Assembly (NCBI RefSeq): GCF_050632745.1
Contig: NZ_JBODSD010000003.1
Coordinates: 442,481 to 506,480, forward strand
Length of the DNA stretch: 64,000 bases
Direction: 5' to 3'
From: Mumia sp050632745
GTDB lineage: Bacteria; Actinomycetota; Actinomycetes; Propionibacteriales; Nocardioidaceae
How positions within the stretch are numbered: the first letter of the stretch is position 1; the number at the start of each line of letters is the position of its first letter. Positions 1-7,635 of the stretch are shown here, piece by piece. The translations under genes were made by a program, and so were the position numbers. The notes beneath the pieces were generated by a model. That model worked only from the letters and a program-made list of their open reading frames with translations, was not told the origin of the DNA and searched no databases.

Positions 1-1
1 G

Positions 2-1672
2 CCTGCAGGGATCGGGCGCTACTACTCGCGCAGCTACCACAAGGACACTGCGCGCTCCGAGGAGCGCACGATCGTCGCGACCAACAACCCGAAGGACAAG
101 GGTGTCTACAACAACTGGCGCCCCGCCTCCGAGATGCGCCCGCTGCTCGAGAGCAAGATGCGCGGCGCGCTGGTCGGAAAGACGATGTACGTCGTCCCGT
201 ACCTGATGGCCCCTCCGGGCAACGAGCTGGCACCCTGGGCCGCGGGCGTCGAGCTCACCGACACCCGGACCGTCGTGCTCCACATGATCCGCATGGCGCG
301 TGTGGGCGTCGAGTTCGTCAACGACCTCGACGACCCCGACAGCTTCGTTCGCGCCGTCCACGTCACGGGCGAGCTGGAGCTGCTCGGTCACGGCACGCCC
401 GACGACCAGCGCTACTTCGTCACGGTCGCCGACGAGCGGACCATCCTGCACTTCGGCTCGTCGTACGGCGGCAACGCGCTCCTCGGCAAGATCGCCCACG
501 GCCTGCGCCAGGGTGCGTACGACGGCTGGGACTCCCGCCGGTTCCTCGCCGAGCAGTACATGCTCATCGGGATCCACGACAAGGAGACCGGCGAGACGTA
601 CCACATCTGCGGAGGCTTCCCGAGCGCCTCGGGCAAGACCAACCTCGCGATGATGCTGCCGCCGGACGCGCTGGGCGACCGCTACCACGTGTCGTTCTAC
701 GGCGACGACATCGCGTGGCTGTGGGTCGACGAGGAGTCGGGACGCCTCTACGGGATGAACCCTGAGTACGGGGTCTTCGGCGTCGCGAAGGACACCAACG
801 AGACGACCAACCCGACCGCGCTGCACTCCGTGGACGAGGGCACGGGGGCCATCTTCACCAACGTGGCCTACAACCCGCAGACGCAGGAGGTCTGGTGGGA
901 GGGGCGTACGCCGGAGCCGCCGGCCGACGTCACGGGCTGGCTGGACTGGATGGGCGCCCCGATCGCCGACCGCGAGCCCGGCGACACCTCTCCGTGGGCG
1001 CACCCCAACAGCCGCTTCACGACGACGCTCGACAACGTCCCCAACATCGCGCCGGACTACAACGCCGCCTCCGGCGTGCCGATCGACGCGATCATCTTCG
1101 GCGGACGCACCCGCGACCGCGAGCCGCTGATCCGCGCGATCTCCGACCTCGCCGAGGGTGTGTACGACGGGCTGACGCTGGGCGCCGAGGCGACGTTCGC
1201 CGCCGAGGGGGTCGAGGGCCAGCTGCGCTACGACCCGATGTCCAACCGTCCGTTCATGGCCTACGGCGAGGGCGACTACGCGCGGCACTACCTCGACGTG
1301 GTCGGCGCCGCAAAGGAGCTGCCGATCTTCGCGCACGTCAACTGGTTCCAGCGTGATCCGGAGGACGGCCACTTCCTGTGGCCGGGCTACCGCGAGAACC
1401 TGCGGCCGCTGCTCTGGCTGATCCAGCTCAAGAAGGGGGAGGTCACCGGCCGCCAGACGCCGGTCGGCATCATCCCGACCAAGGACGAGCTGCTGCTGGA
1501 CGGCGTCGACATCACGCCGGAGGACCTCGAGACGATCCTCTCGATCGACGTCGACCGGTGGAAGCAGGAGATCGGCTTCCGGGAGGAGCACCTGGCGCAG
1601 TTCGAGCGGATGCCGGAGGAGATCTGGGAGGCGCACCGCCGGGTCGCTGCTGCCCTCGACGCGGAGGCCTGA
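2..1672 (+). CDS. pckG: Phosphoenolpyruvate carboxykinase (GTP), 5' end missing
   Basis: The frame is open from base 2, so the N-terminus lies outside the window; about 556 residues are visible against a usual ~600-610. The enzyme converts oxaloacetate + GTP to phosphoenolpyruvate + GDP + CO2 in the cytosol (gluconeogenesis/anaplerosis). Visible family motifs are YGGNALLGK, the P-loop FPSASGKTNLAMM, the metal-binding GDDIAW, the HPNSRF stretch and the GGRTRDREPL stretch, all typical of the GTP class rather than the ATP class. In most GTP enzymes the P-loop has a reactive Cys (FPSACGKTN); here it is Ser, as in archaeal-type members. The stop is followed at once by a large inverted repeat. Family call is secure; exact N-terminus unknown. 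Confidence 0.95.
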   Translation, partial: PAGIGRYYSRSYHKDTARSEERTIVATNNPKDKGVYNNWRPASEMRPLLESKMRGALVGKTMYVVPYLMAPPGNELAPWAAGVELTDTRTVVLHMIRMARVGVEFVNDLDDPDSFVRAVHVTGELELLGHGTPDDQRYFVTVADERTILHFGSSYGGNALLGKIAHGLRQGAYDGWDSRRFLAEQYMLIGIHDKETGETYHICGGFPSASGKTNLAMMLPPDALGDRYHVSFYGDDIAWLWVDEESGRLYGMNPEYGVFGVAKDTNETTNPTALHSVDEGTGAIFTNVAYNPQTQEVWWEGRTPEPPADVTGWLDWMGAPIADREPGDTSPWAHPNSRFTTTLDNVPNIAPDYNAASGVPIDAIIFGGRTRDREPLIRAISDLAEGVYDGLTLGAEATFAAEGVEGQLRYDPMSNRPFMAYGEGDYARHYLDVVGAAKELPIFAHVNWFQRDPEDGHFLWPGYRENLRPLLWLIQLKKGEVTGRQTPVGIIPTKDELLLDGVDITPEDLETILSIDVDRWKQEIGFREEHLAQFERMPEEIWEAHRRVAAALDAEA

Positions 1673-1678
1673 GCCCCT

Positions 1679-1777
1679 GGTGGTCGATTAGCCCGGAGCG
1701 CTCGCGGAGGGCGTATCGAGACCCGTGCTGGGTCTCGATACGCCCCTCGCCCAGGGGCTCGGTGCTACTCGACCACC
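1679..1777. repeat. Long imperfect inverted repeat, dispersed intergenic element
   Basis: The two arms read inward from GGTGGTCGATTAG (1679) and outward to CTACTCGACCACC (ending 1777), with the centre near GTATCGAGACCC / GGGTCTCGATAC. It lies between the convergent pckG and amidase genes, where it could act as a bidirectional terminator. A half copy occurs at 21129-21175, so it is a dispersed family in this genome. Confidence 0.8.
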
Positions 1778-1836
1778 TTTCGGGTCGGTGCTACTCGACC
1801 ACCTTCCTGGTCGGTGCTACTCGACCACCTTCCGGG
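1759..1836. repeat. 26-bp tandem repeat, three copies
   Basis: Three head-to-tail copies of a 26-bp unit (1759-1784, 1785-1810, 1811-1836) begin TCGGTGCTACTCGACCACCT and differ only in the last five or six bases. The unit is derived from the right arm of the adjoining inverted repeat. The third copy encodes the last seven residues and the stop codon of the minus-strand amidase gene. Confidence 0.9.
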
Positions 1837-4015
1837 TCGGCAGCGAGGGGGCGAACATCGCGCGGAGCGCCGGGTCGTCCACCGTGACCACCGCAACGAC
1901 ACGCTTGCCGGCGTCCGACGGCTTCAGCGTGTACGTGTACGACGCCGCGTCCGCGACCTTGCGGCCCCCGACGAGCCACGTGTAGCGGAAGTCCGTGACC
2001 TCGCGCGACCACGACCCGTTGCTCACGGTGAGTGTCGATCCCACCTTCGCCTCACCGGTGATCCTCGGCAGCGAGGTCGGGACCACGTTCTGCTTGCCGG
2101 GGTCGGCGAGCGTCACGTCGTCGGCCTTCACGAACACCTGCTTGTGCGCGTACCAGAGCTGGTAGTACCGCAGCTGGCCCTTCACGTCGGTCCGGTCGTC
2201 GGGGATCGACCCGTCGTAGCTCTTCGCGTAGTAGTAGTCCGTCTCCACGTCCGCGTCGCTCACGGCGTACGTCTGACCGACCCCGAGCGTGTACTCCAGC
2301 GCCGAGTGGGCCTGGAACGGGATCGCGAACGGCGCGTACGCCGCCGCCTCAGGGTAGGCACGGCCGAAGATCGGCGCCGCCGTCGTGGTGGACGTCGTCG
2401 TCACGGTCTTGGCCGTCGTACGGAACACCACCGGCTTCGCCGCGGGGTTCTGGATCCAGACCAGCGAGCCGGCCCACCAGACACCGAGCCACTCGCCCTG
2501 CACCTGGGCGACGACGAGCTTGTGGCCGGACTGGATGCGGGCGCTGATGTCGCTCGCGTACGTCGTGCCGGCGGCGCCGGTCGGCTTCCAGCCCGGGTCC
2601 TTCGCGAACGGGGCATCGGTCGACGGAGCCTGGTAGGCGAGGACGAAGTTGGTCCCCTGCCCGGCGACGCAGTCCCCGGAGCCGGGCGAGGCCTGCTGGC
2701 AGCCCGTGATCGTGTTGACGTTGTCGGCGTAGCCGGAGCGGACCTCGACGACGTCGCCCGCCTTGACCTTCGTGGTGTTCTTCGCCGACTGCCCGATCGG
2801 CGCGCCGATCAGGTCGAAGTAGTGCTCCCAGTCCCAGTAGGGCCCCGGGTCCCAGTGGACGCTCTTCGTCGAGCCGTACGCGACGCCGGGCACCTGGTCG
2901 TGCCCGATGATGTGCGCGCGGTCCAGCGGGATGTCGTGCTCGTCGGCGAGGTGCCGCACCAGCTTCGCCGACTGCTCGTACATCGCCTCGGTGAACCAGC
3001 CGGCCGAACCGGCCCAGCCCTCGTGCTCGATGCCGATCGAGTGCGCGTTGACGTACCAGTTGCCGGCGTGCCAGCCGACGTCCTTCGGGTCGAGGTGGTT
3101 GGCGATGTGGCCGTCGGACGACCGGATCGTGTAGTTCCACGCGAGATAGCCGGGATCGGTGACGAGCCCGATCGTCGGGTCGTACGCGGTCTCGGTGTCG
3201 TGGATGACGATGTACTTGAGCTTCGGTCCGCCCGGTCCGGTGCGGTCGGCCTTGTCGTGGTTGCCGTAGTTGCCGGTGCTGTCGGGGTCGGCCGGGTCCA
3301 GCTTGGCGTACCCGGCCGGGATCCACTCGCAGCCGAGGTCCGGCGGGCAGTCCGCCTGGGGGTCGCTCGCGGTCGCGGAGGGGACCGTGACCGACGGGTC
3401 CGCCTCGAGCGTCACCGCCTCGCCGTCCGAGGTGAGGCGGGACTGACCCTTGCGCAGCGTGCTGAGGACCTGCGTGGTGAACGTGTCGGCCGAGCCGAAC
3501 TGGGCGATGGCGCCGGTCCACCTCGCGGCGGGCGTGGTCGCGTCGAGGTCCGGCGCGTACGCCGCGGTGAGCGCCGCAGCCCCGCAAAGGTTGGCACGGT
3601 CGTCGGCCCGCACGGTCGAGGCCGCGATGCCGGTGAGGTCGGCGGCCCGGTCGAGCTGGCTCACGGTGGAGCGCGCCGAGTCCCCGTCCCCCTTCCCGGC
3701 GCCGTCGGGGACAGCGGTCGTCGTGGACTTCAGGTTGAACATGCCGTATCCGCCGTCGTTGCTGACCTGGCCGTCGTGGCCCTCCCAACGAGACTGCATG
3801 TACGAGACGGCCTTGAGGAGGTCCGCGGGGACGTCGGCCGCACGGGCGGCGGCGTCGAACGCGGCGTCGAGCGTCGGGGCCGTCAGGACTGCGCTGCAGT
3901 CGACGGCCGGCTGGTCGGAGGTGGTGGTGGCCGAGACCAGCGAGGCGGGCATCGCGGTCAGCAGCAGTGCTGACGCGCCCCCGACGACGCCGGTCCGGAC
4001 GAGTGAGGATCGCAC
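1817..4015 (-). CDS. Secreted N-acetylmuramoyl-L-alanine amidase with lysozyme-like and Ig-like domains
   Basis: 732 residues from a GTG start with GGAAGGAG 9 nt upstream. A signal peptide (about 1-30) indicates export. Residues ~45-190 resemble a lysozyme/transglycosylase-like domain (NDGGYGMFNL), but the place of the usual catalytic Glu reads MQSRW, so it may be a non-catalytic wall-binding module. Residues ~265-400 form an Amidase_2 domain; probable zinc ligands are His272 (VIHDTET), His372 (IIGHD) and Asp389 (HWDPG). The enzyme should cleave the MurNAc-L-Ala bond in peptidoglycan. The C-terminus (~650-720) is an Ig-like fold (VGSTLTVSNGSW). The final residues PTRKVVE come from an intergenic 26-bp repeat, so the natural C-terminus has probably been replaced or extended. 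Confidence 0.9.
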   Translation of the reverse strand: MRSSLVRTGVVGGASALLLTAMPASLVSATTTSDQPAVDCSAVLTAPTLDAAFDAAARAADVPADLLKAVSYMQSRWEGHDGQVSNDGGYGMFNLKSTTTAVPDGAGKGDGDSARSTVSQLDRAADLTGIAASTVRADDRANLCGAAALTAAYAPDLDATTPAARWTGAIAQFGSADTFTTQVLSTLRKGQSRLTSDGEAVTLEADPSVTVPSATASDPQADCPPDLGCEWIPAGYAKLDPADPDSTGNYGNHDKADRTGPGGPKLKYIVIHDTETAYDPTIGLVTDPGYLAWNYTIRSSDGHIANHLDPKDVGWHAGNWYVNAHSIGIEHEGWAGSAGWFTEAMYEQSAKLVRHLADEHDIPLDRAHIIGHDQVPGVAYGSTKSVHWDPGPYWDWEHYFDLIGAPIGQSAKNTTKVKAGDVVEVRSGYADNVNTITGCQQASPGSGDCVAGQGTNFVLAYQAPSTDAPFAKDPGWKPTGAAGTTYASDISARIQSGHKLVVAQVQGEWLGVWWAGSLVWIQNPAAKPVVFRTTAKTVTTTSTTTAAPIFGRAYPEAAAYAPFAIPFQAHSALEYTLGVGQTYAVSDADVETDYYYAKSYDGSIPDDRTDVKGQLRYYQLWYAHKQVFVKADDVTLADPGKQNVVPTSLPRITGEAKVGSTLTVSNGSWSREVTDFRYTWLVGGRKVADAASYTYTLKPSDAGKRVVAVVTVDDPALRAMFAPSLPTRKVVE

Positions 4016-4035
4016 GCGAGTGGCTCCTTCCGTCG

Positions 4036-4068
4036 CCTGACCGGTTCAGGTGATCCCTTGCATGCAAG
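4036..4068 (-). promoter_or_regulatory. Structured leader of the amidase gene
   Basis: Between 4016 and 4194 the amidase has a long untranslated region. It contains a stem-loop CCTGA/TCAGG (4036-4050) and a perfect 12-bp palindrome CTTGCATGCAAG (4057-4068), both upstream of the Shine-Dalgarno. A locally AT-rich stretch near 4114-4135 may hold the promoter. Wall-hydrolase leaders in actinobacteria often carry c-di-AMP (ydaO) riboswitches; only the 3' part looks vaguely similar here, so no riboswitch is claimed. Confidence 0.35.
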
Positions 4069-4194
4069 CGCACGGACAGGTGGTTGCACCATGCGTCGTA
4101 TCAGCAGGTGGGATGAAGATTTGTTACGTAAACTCGCAACGAGCGCCGATCCCGTGCTGGATTCCGTGAAAAGTTGAAGATGATCGGACACGCA

Positions 4195-5088
4195 TCATCG
4201 CCGCGAAAGGCGCGCCAACTCGCTCTCGTCCAGGCGGAGGGCGCCGGCGGCGACGTTCTGCTCGAGGTGCCCGAGGTTGCCGGTGCCGGGGATCGCCAGC
4301 ACGTGCGCCCCCTGCTGCAGCGTCCACGCCAGCCGGACCTGCGCGGGCGAGGCGCCGTGCGCGTCGGCGATCGCAGCGACCTCCTCGTCCTCGGCCGACG
4401 CGGACCTGCCGCGCTCGGCGCCGGTCCCGGCGACGGCGAAGAACGGCACGAAGGCGATCCCGAGGTCGCCGCACGTGGCGAGGAGGTCGAGCGCGTCAGG
4501 GGAGGAGCCGATGCCGAACCGGTTCTGCACGCAGACCACCGGGGTGATGGTCAGGGCCTCCTCGAGGTGCGAGCGCTCGACCGCGGAGACGCCGATGTGC
4601 CGGATCAGCCCGGCCTCGCGGAGGTCGGCGAGCGCCCCGACGTGCTCGGCGACGGACTCCACCGTCGGCATCCGCCGGAAGTTCACCACGTCGAGGTGGT
4701 CGCGGCCGAGCTGGCGAAGGTTCTCCTCGACCTGTCCGCGCAGCTCGTCCGGCCGCGCCGGAGAGAGCCAGGCGCCGGAGGGGTCTCTGCCCGGTCCGAC
4801 CTTCGTCGCGATCACGAGATCGTCCGCGTACGGCGCGAGCGCGCTGTTGATCAGCTCGTTCGCCGAGCGCAACGGCGAGAAGTAGAAGGCGGCGGTGTCG
4901 ACGTGGTTCACCCCGAGCTCGACCGCTCGCCTCAGGACCTGGATCGACCGGTCGCGGTCGCGCACCTCCCCGAGGTCGAACGCGGCGCTCCCGGTCAGGC
5001 GCATCGCTCCGAACCCGAGCCGGTTCACGGTCAGGTCGCCCAGCTGCCACGTGCCCGCGGCATCCGCGGTGGTCGTCGTCGAGGTCAT
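4195..5088 (-). CDS. Aldo/keto reductase family oxidoreductase
   Basis: 297 residues, full length for the family, ATG start. The TIM-barrel pattern is clear: LGFGAMR near the N-terminus, the catalytic Asp and Tyr in VDTAAFY, and the catalytic Lys in IATKVG. The fourth tetrad residue, normally His, falls in DVVNFRRM and appears to be Asn, as in a recognised branch of actinobacterial AKRs. The C-terminal AWTLQQGAHVLAIPGTGNLGHLEQN is the NADP(H)-phosphate binding region. It is transcribed away from the GNAT gene at 5156. Substrate cannot be told from sequence; probably reduces a carbonyl compound with NADPH in the cytosol. Confidence 0.88.
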   Translation of the reverse strand: MTSTTTTADAAGTWQLGDLTVNRLGFGAMRLTGSAAFDLGEVRDRDRSIQVLRRAVELGVNHVDTAAFYFSPLRSANELINSALAPYADDLVIATKVGPGRDPSGAWLSPARPDELRGQVEENLRQLGRDHLDVVNFRRMPTVESVAEHVGALADLREAGLIRHIGVSAVERSHLEEALTITPVVCVQNRFGIGSSPDALDLLATCGDLGIAFVPFFAVAGTGAERGRSASAEDEEVAAIADAHGASPAQVRLAWTLQQGAHVLAIPGTGNLGHLEQNVAAGALRLDESELARLSRR

Positions 5089-5155
5089 CGACGGAGTCTG
5101 TCACGGGCCGAAACTGCGTTGCCTCCCTCTGCGCCCGCCTGGTTGTCTCGCTCCC

Positions 5156-6562
5156 GTGACGACACCCGACATCGCCTGGCCCCGCAGCACCGAGCGGCTC
5201 GAGCTCCGGCTGCCCACCGAAGCCGGCCTCGACGAGGCGCTTCAGTGGCGCAACGCGCCGGACGTGACCCGCTGGTTGATCCGGACGGTCGTCGAGCCCG
5301 CGTCCTTCCGCAAGACCTGGCTCGCCAGCGTCGACGACCCGACCGACCACGCGGTGCTGGTGCACCTCGAGGGTGCGGTGATCGGCCTCGCGTCGCTCGA
5401 GGTTCGCGACGGTCTGGGGCAGCGTGAGGGCGGGGAGCCGTGGCACGGCGTCGAGGGGTCGCTCGGCTACACCTTCGCGCCGGGGTACGCCGGACGCGGC
5501 TACGCGACCGAGGTCGCCCGCGCGCTGCTCGACCTGGCCTTCACCGAGCTCGGCCTCCTGCGTGTCACCGCCGCGTGCTTCGCGGACAACACCGCGTCGT
5601 GGCGGGTGATGGAGAAGCTCGGCATGCGTCGTGAGCAGCATGGCGTGCGCGACTCGTGGCACGCGGAGCTCGGATGGATCGACGGCTACACGTACGGGAT
5701 CCTCGCCGACGAGTGGGCGGCCCGGGACGGGCGGTGGGACCAGGCTCACCGCCGGGCCGGGTCAGACCGCGGCGCGCTCCACGAGGCGCGCCAGTCGGGC
5801 CAGTCCGTCCTCCGCGCCGTCGATCATCGAGGTCGCGAGGTGGTTCTGGGCCGCCGGCACCGCCTCGCGGACGTACTTCGCCTCGCCCTTCGACAGCTCG
5901 ACCCCTCGCAGGTCGCGTGCGGTGAGCATCGAGGCGAGGAGCGCGAGGTCGTCGAGGTGACGCTCGCGGGCGGGGTCGACCGTGATCGAGTGCGCGGCGG
6001 ACTTGATCACGAGCGCGCCGAGCAGCGTGGGACGGCGTACGGTGCCCGTCGTGTCGCCGACCGTCACCTCGACCGGCTCGGAGCGGCGCAGGGCGTAGAT
6101 CGCGCCGGGCGTCGCGAGCCCCGGGTAGCCGCTCGCGCCCGTGCTGCGACCGGGCTGTCCGGTGAACGCGGGGATGAGGACGTCGATCGTCGCCGCGCCG
6201 CGGACCCAGCGGTGCTGCTTGCCACTCGCGGTCAGACCGCGCGGCTCGAAGTCGGCCTCCGAGAGCGCCGAGGTCACCGTCATCAGGATCTGCGGATGGC
6301 CGCGGACGTCGAGGACGGTGTCCACGTCCGGGGTGGAGCGGTACGGCTCGACGCCCCGCTCGGCGCAGTGCAGGTGGACCATCTGCCCGCCGACGAGCGT
6401 CCAGCCCTCGGGCACGTTCTTGGCCAGGTGGAACAGCCCGAACCAGGACGCCTCCTGCTCGGCGCTCATCACGGGGAGCACGATGCTCACGCCGACCTCC
6501 TGGTCTCAGGACGACCCGAGCCGGACGAGCTCGGTCGCACGGGCGCTCTCGCGGGATCCTAG
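5156..6562 (+). CDS. GNAT N-acetyltransferase with a long run-on C-terminus
   Basis: GTG start at 5156. The first ~195 residues are an ordinary RimJ/RimL-type GNAT: RLELRLPTEAG..., the acetyl-CoA loop GYAGRGYATE, then NTASWRVMEKLGMRRE and the terminal ILADEW. Such proteins normally end here, but no stop exists in this frame until 6560-6562, giving 468 residues. The extra ~270 residues are Arg/Glu/His-rich with no recognisable domain and lie antisense to the AbiEii-like gene at 5762-6490 and the 3' end of the antitoxin gene. The tail looks like read-through after loss of the natural stop, or a sequence error near 5750. GNAT domain call is firm; the real end is uncertain. Confidence 0.7.
   Translation: MTTPDIAWPRSTERLELRLPTEAGLDEALQWRNAPDVTRWLIRTVVEPASFRKTWLASVDDPTDHAVLVHLEGAVIGLASLEVRDGLGQREGGEPWHGVEGSLGYTFAPGYAGRGYATEVARALLDLAFTELGLLRVTAACFADNTASWRVMEKLGMRREQHGVRDSWHAELGWIDGYTYGILADEWAARDGRWDQAHRRAGSDRGALHEARQSGQSVLRAVDHRGREVVLGRRHRLADVLRLALRQLDPSQVACGEHRGEEREVVEVTLAGGVDRDRVRGGLDHERAEQRGTAYGARRVADRHLDRLGAAQGVDRAGRREPRVAARARAATGLSGERGDEDVDRRRAADPAVLLATRGQTARLEVGLRERRGHRHQDLRMAADVEDGVHVRGGAVRLDAPLGAVQVDHLPADERPALGHVLGQVEQPEPGRLLLGAHHGEHDAHADLLVSGRPEPDELGRTGALAGS
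5762..6490 (-). CDS. AbiEii/AbiGii-like nucleotidyltransferase, putative toxin
   Basis: 242 residues from a GTG start with a strong AGGAGGTC ribosome site. The N-terminal half has nucleotidyltransferase beta features: LVGGQMV (GG motif), TPDVDTVLDV (metal-binding acidic pair) and a later IDVLIPA strand with the third acidic residue. This matches AbiEii-type proteins, which transfer nucleotides to tRNA or other targets in type IV-type toxin-antitoxin systems. The C-terminal half is helical (HLDDLALLASML). It lies 15 nt after the HTH gene at 6506-7156, in the antitoxin-first order usual for AbiE. It is overlapped on the other strand by the run-on GNAT frame. Toxicity is inferred from family and context. 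Confidence 0.72.
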   Translation of the reverse strand: MSIVLPVMSAEQEASWFGLFHLAKNVPEGWTLVGGQMVHLHCAERGVEPYRSTPDVDTVLDVRGHPQILMTVTSALSEADFEPRGLTASGKQHRWVRGAATIDVLIPAFTGQPGRSTGASGYPGLATPGAIYALRRSEPVEVTVGDTTGTVRRPTLLGALVIKSAAHSITVDPARERHLDDLALLASMLTARDLRGVELSKGEAKYVREAVPAAQNHLATSMIDGAEDGLARLARLVERAAV

Positions 6563-7156
6563 GTGCTCGGCCAGGTCCGTTGCCAGGACCGGCCACCTCG
6601 TCGTGTCGGGCACCACGTCGACGACGTGCAGGACGACGTTGCCCTCCTGACGGTCGGCAGGGACGAGGAAGTAGTCGTCCACGAGGTCGTCGAGGTCCGC
6701 CGTCGCCGCGTACGCCTCGAGGGTGCCGCTGACGATGAAGCTCCCCTCGGCGCTGACTCCCGAGCGGTGGACCCGCTCGTCGTCGCGCAGGTCGTCGAGG
6801 TCGGACGCGGCGACCCGGAACTCCCGCCGGTCCGCCCTGCGGGCCATCCAGCCCCGCAGCAGCGCGGCGGGGTCGTCGGCCGCGCGCAGACGCTCGGCGT
6901 ACGCGTGGAGGCGGGCGCGCTCGGTCGACGCGACCGCGGGCGACCCTCCCGCCAGCAGGTCGAGGAGCGCCCATGCCATGCGGGGCGAGAGCGGGCGCGA
7001 GGGCTTCGGGGCCGCCAGCGGGAGCCGGGCCGGGTCGATCGCCCACTGGTTGCCGACCCGGACCGCGGGCAGCGTGCCGTCCTCGATGCGCTGGTGCACG
7101 CGTCGAGGCGAGATGGCGAGACGCTCCGCCGCCTCGCGTACGCCGATCAGGGCCAC
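6506..7156 (-). CDS. HTH protein, putative AbiEi-like antitoxin/autoregulator
   Basis: 216 residues, GTG start at 7156. Residues 1-45 form an excisionase/MerR-type helix-turn-helix (VREAAERLAISPRRVHQRIEDGTLP...VGNQWAID). The remaining ~170 residues are an antitoxin-like effector region ending in DVVPDTTRWPVLATDLAEHLG, as seen in actinobacterial proteins next to AbiEii genes. It is the first gene of the pair with the nucleotidyltransferase. A TAGACT -10 element ends 7 nt before the start codon, so the message should be leaderless, and the whole promoter sits inside the palindrome 7158-7189. This arrangement predicts autorepression. AbiEi assignment rests on context more than on clear motifs. 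Confidence 0.7.
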   Translation of the reverse strand: MALIGVREAAERLAISPRRVHQRIEDGTLPAVRVGNQWAIDPARLPLAAPKPSRPLSPRMAWALLDLLAGGSPAVASTERARLHAYAERLRAADDPAALLRGWMARRADRREFRVAASDLDDLRDDERVHRSGVSAEGSFIVSGTLEAYAATADLDDLVDDYFLVPADRQEGNVVLHVVDVVPDTTRWPVLATDLAEHLGSRESARATELVRLGSS

Positions 7157-7157
7157 G

Positions 7158-7189
7158 ACACAAGTCTACGTGATCGCGAAGACTTGTGT
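7158..7189 (-). promoter_or_regulatory. Palindromic operator over a leaderless promoter of the TA pair
   Basis: Two perfect 10-bp arms, ACACAAGTCT (7158-7167) and AGACTTGTGT (7180-7189), flank a 12-bp spacer. Read on the minus strand, the -10 hexamer TAGACT lies in the proximal arm, 6 nt before the GTG start, so repressor binding would block RNA polymerase directly. Confidence 0.75.
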
Positions 7190-7193
7190 TGGA

Positions 7194-7598
7194 TCATCCT
7201 GCCAGAAAGCTGAGACGCACCTCGCGCACCGGGTTGTCGACGTTCGTGTCGACCAGCACCACGCTCTGCCAGGTCCCCAGCGCGAGCGAGCCGCCGAGCA
7301 CCGGGACGGTGACCGACGGCGCCATGAACGCCGGGACGACATGGTCGCGTCCGTGCCCCGGTGTCCCGTGCTGGTGGCGCCAGCGGTCGTCGCGCGGCAG
7401 CAGGTCGTCGAGGGCCGTCAGCAGGTCGTCGTCGGAGCCGGCCCCGGTCTCGATGATCGTCACGCCGGCGGTCGCGTGAGGGACGTAGACGTTCAGCAGC
7501 CCGTCGCGCTCGCTCGCGACGAACCGCTCGCAGTCGCGGGTCAGGTCGTGGACGACGGCGCGGTCGCCCGTCCGGATCTCGATCGTGTCGGTGCGCAT
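7194..7598 (-). CDS. YjbQ family (UPF0047) protein
   Basis: 134 residues, ATG start. Family signature runs through the whole length: HATAGV near residue 42, the HGTPGHGRDHVVPAFM stretch, the SVTVPVLGG strand and the closing LALGTWQ. These include the conserved His/Glu/Asp cluster seen in the YjbQ trimer. E. coli YjbQ has weak thiamine-phosphate synthase activity, but the physiological role of the family is unsettled. The gene is transcribed toward the TA pair's promoter but ends before the operator. Cytosolic. Confidence 0.88.
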   Translation of the reverse strand: MRTDTIEIRTGDRAVVHDLTRDCERFVASERDGLLNVYVPHATAGVTIIETGAGSDDDLLTALDDLLPRDDRWRHQHGTPGHGRDHVVPAFMAPSVTVPVLGGSLALGTWQSVVLVDTNVDNPVREVRLSFLAG

Positions 7599-7635
7599 GC
7601 CCCGATCGTCGCGCGGGGCATGCGCGCGAGCGACC

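Noticed and set aside
1814..3973. 719-residue plus-strand frame opposite the amidase
   Set aside because: Arg/Val-rich with no domain; an open frame forced by the high G+C third positions of the antisense gene.
4036..4135. ydaO-type (c-di-AMP) riboswitch before the amidase
   Set aside because: Only short stretches on the minus strand (a GGTGCAACC and a CCTGAACCGGTCAGG stem) recall the family. The conserved GGGGGAACC part and overall fold are not evident.
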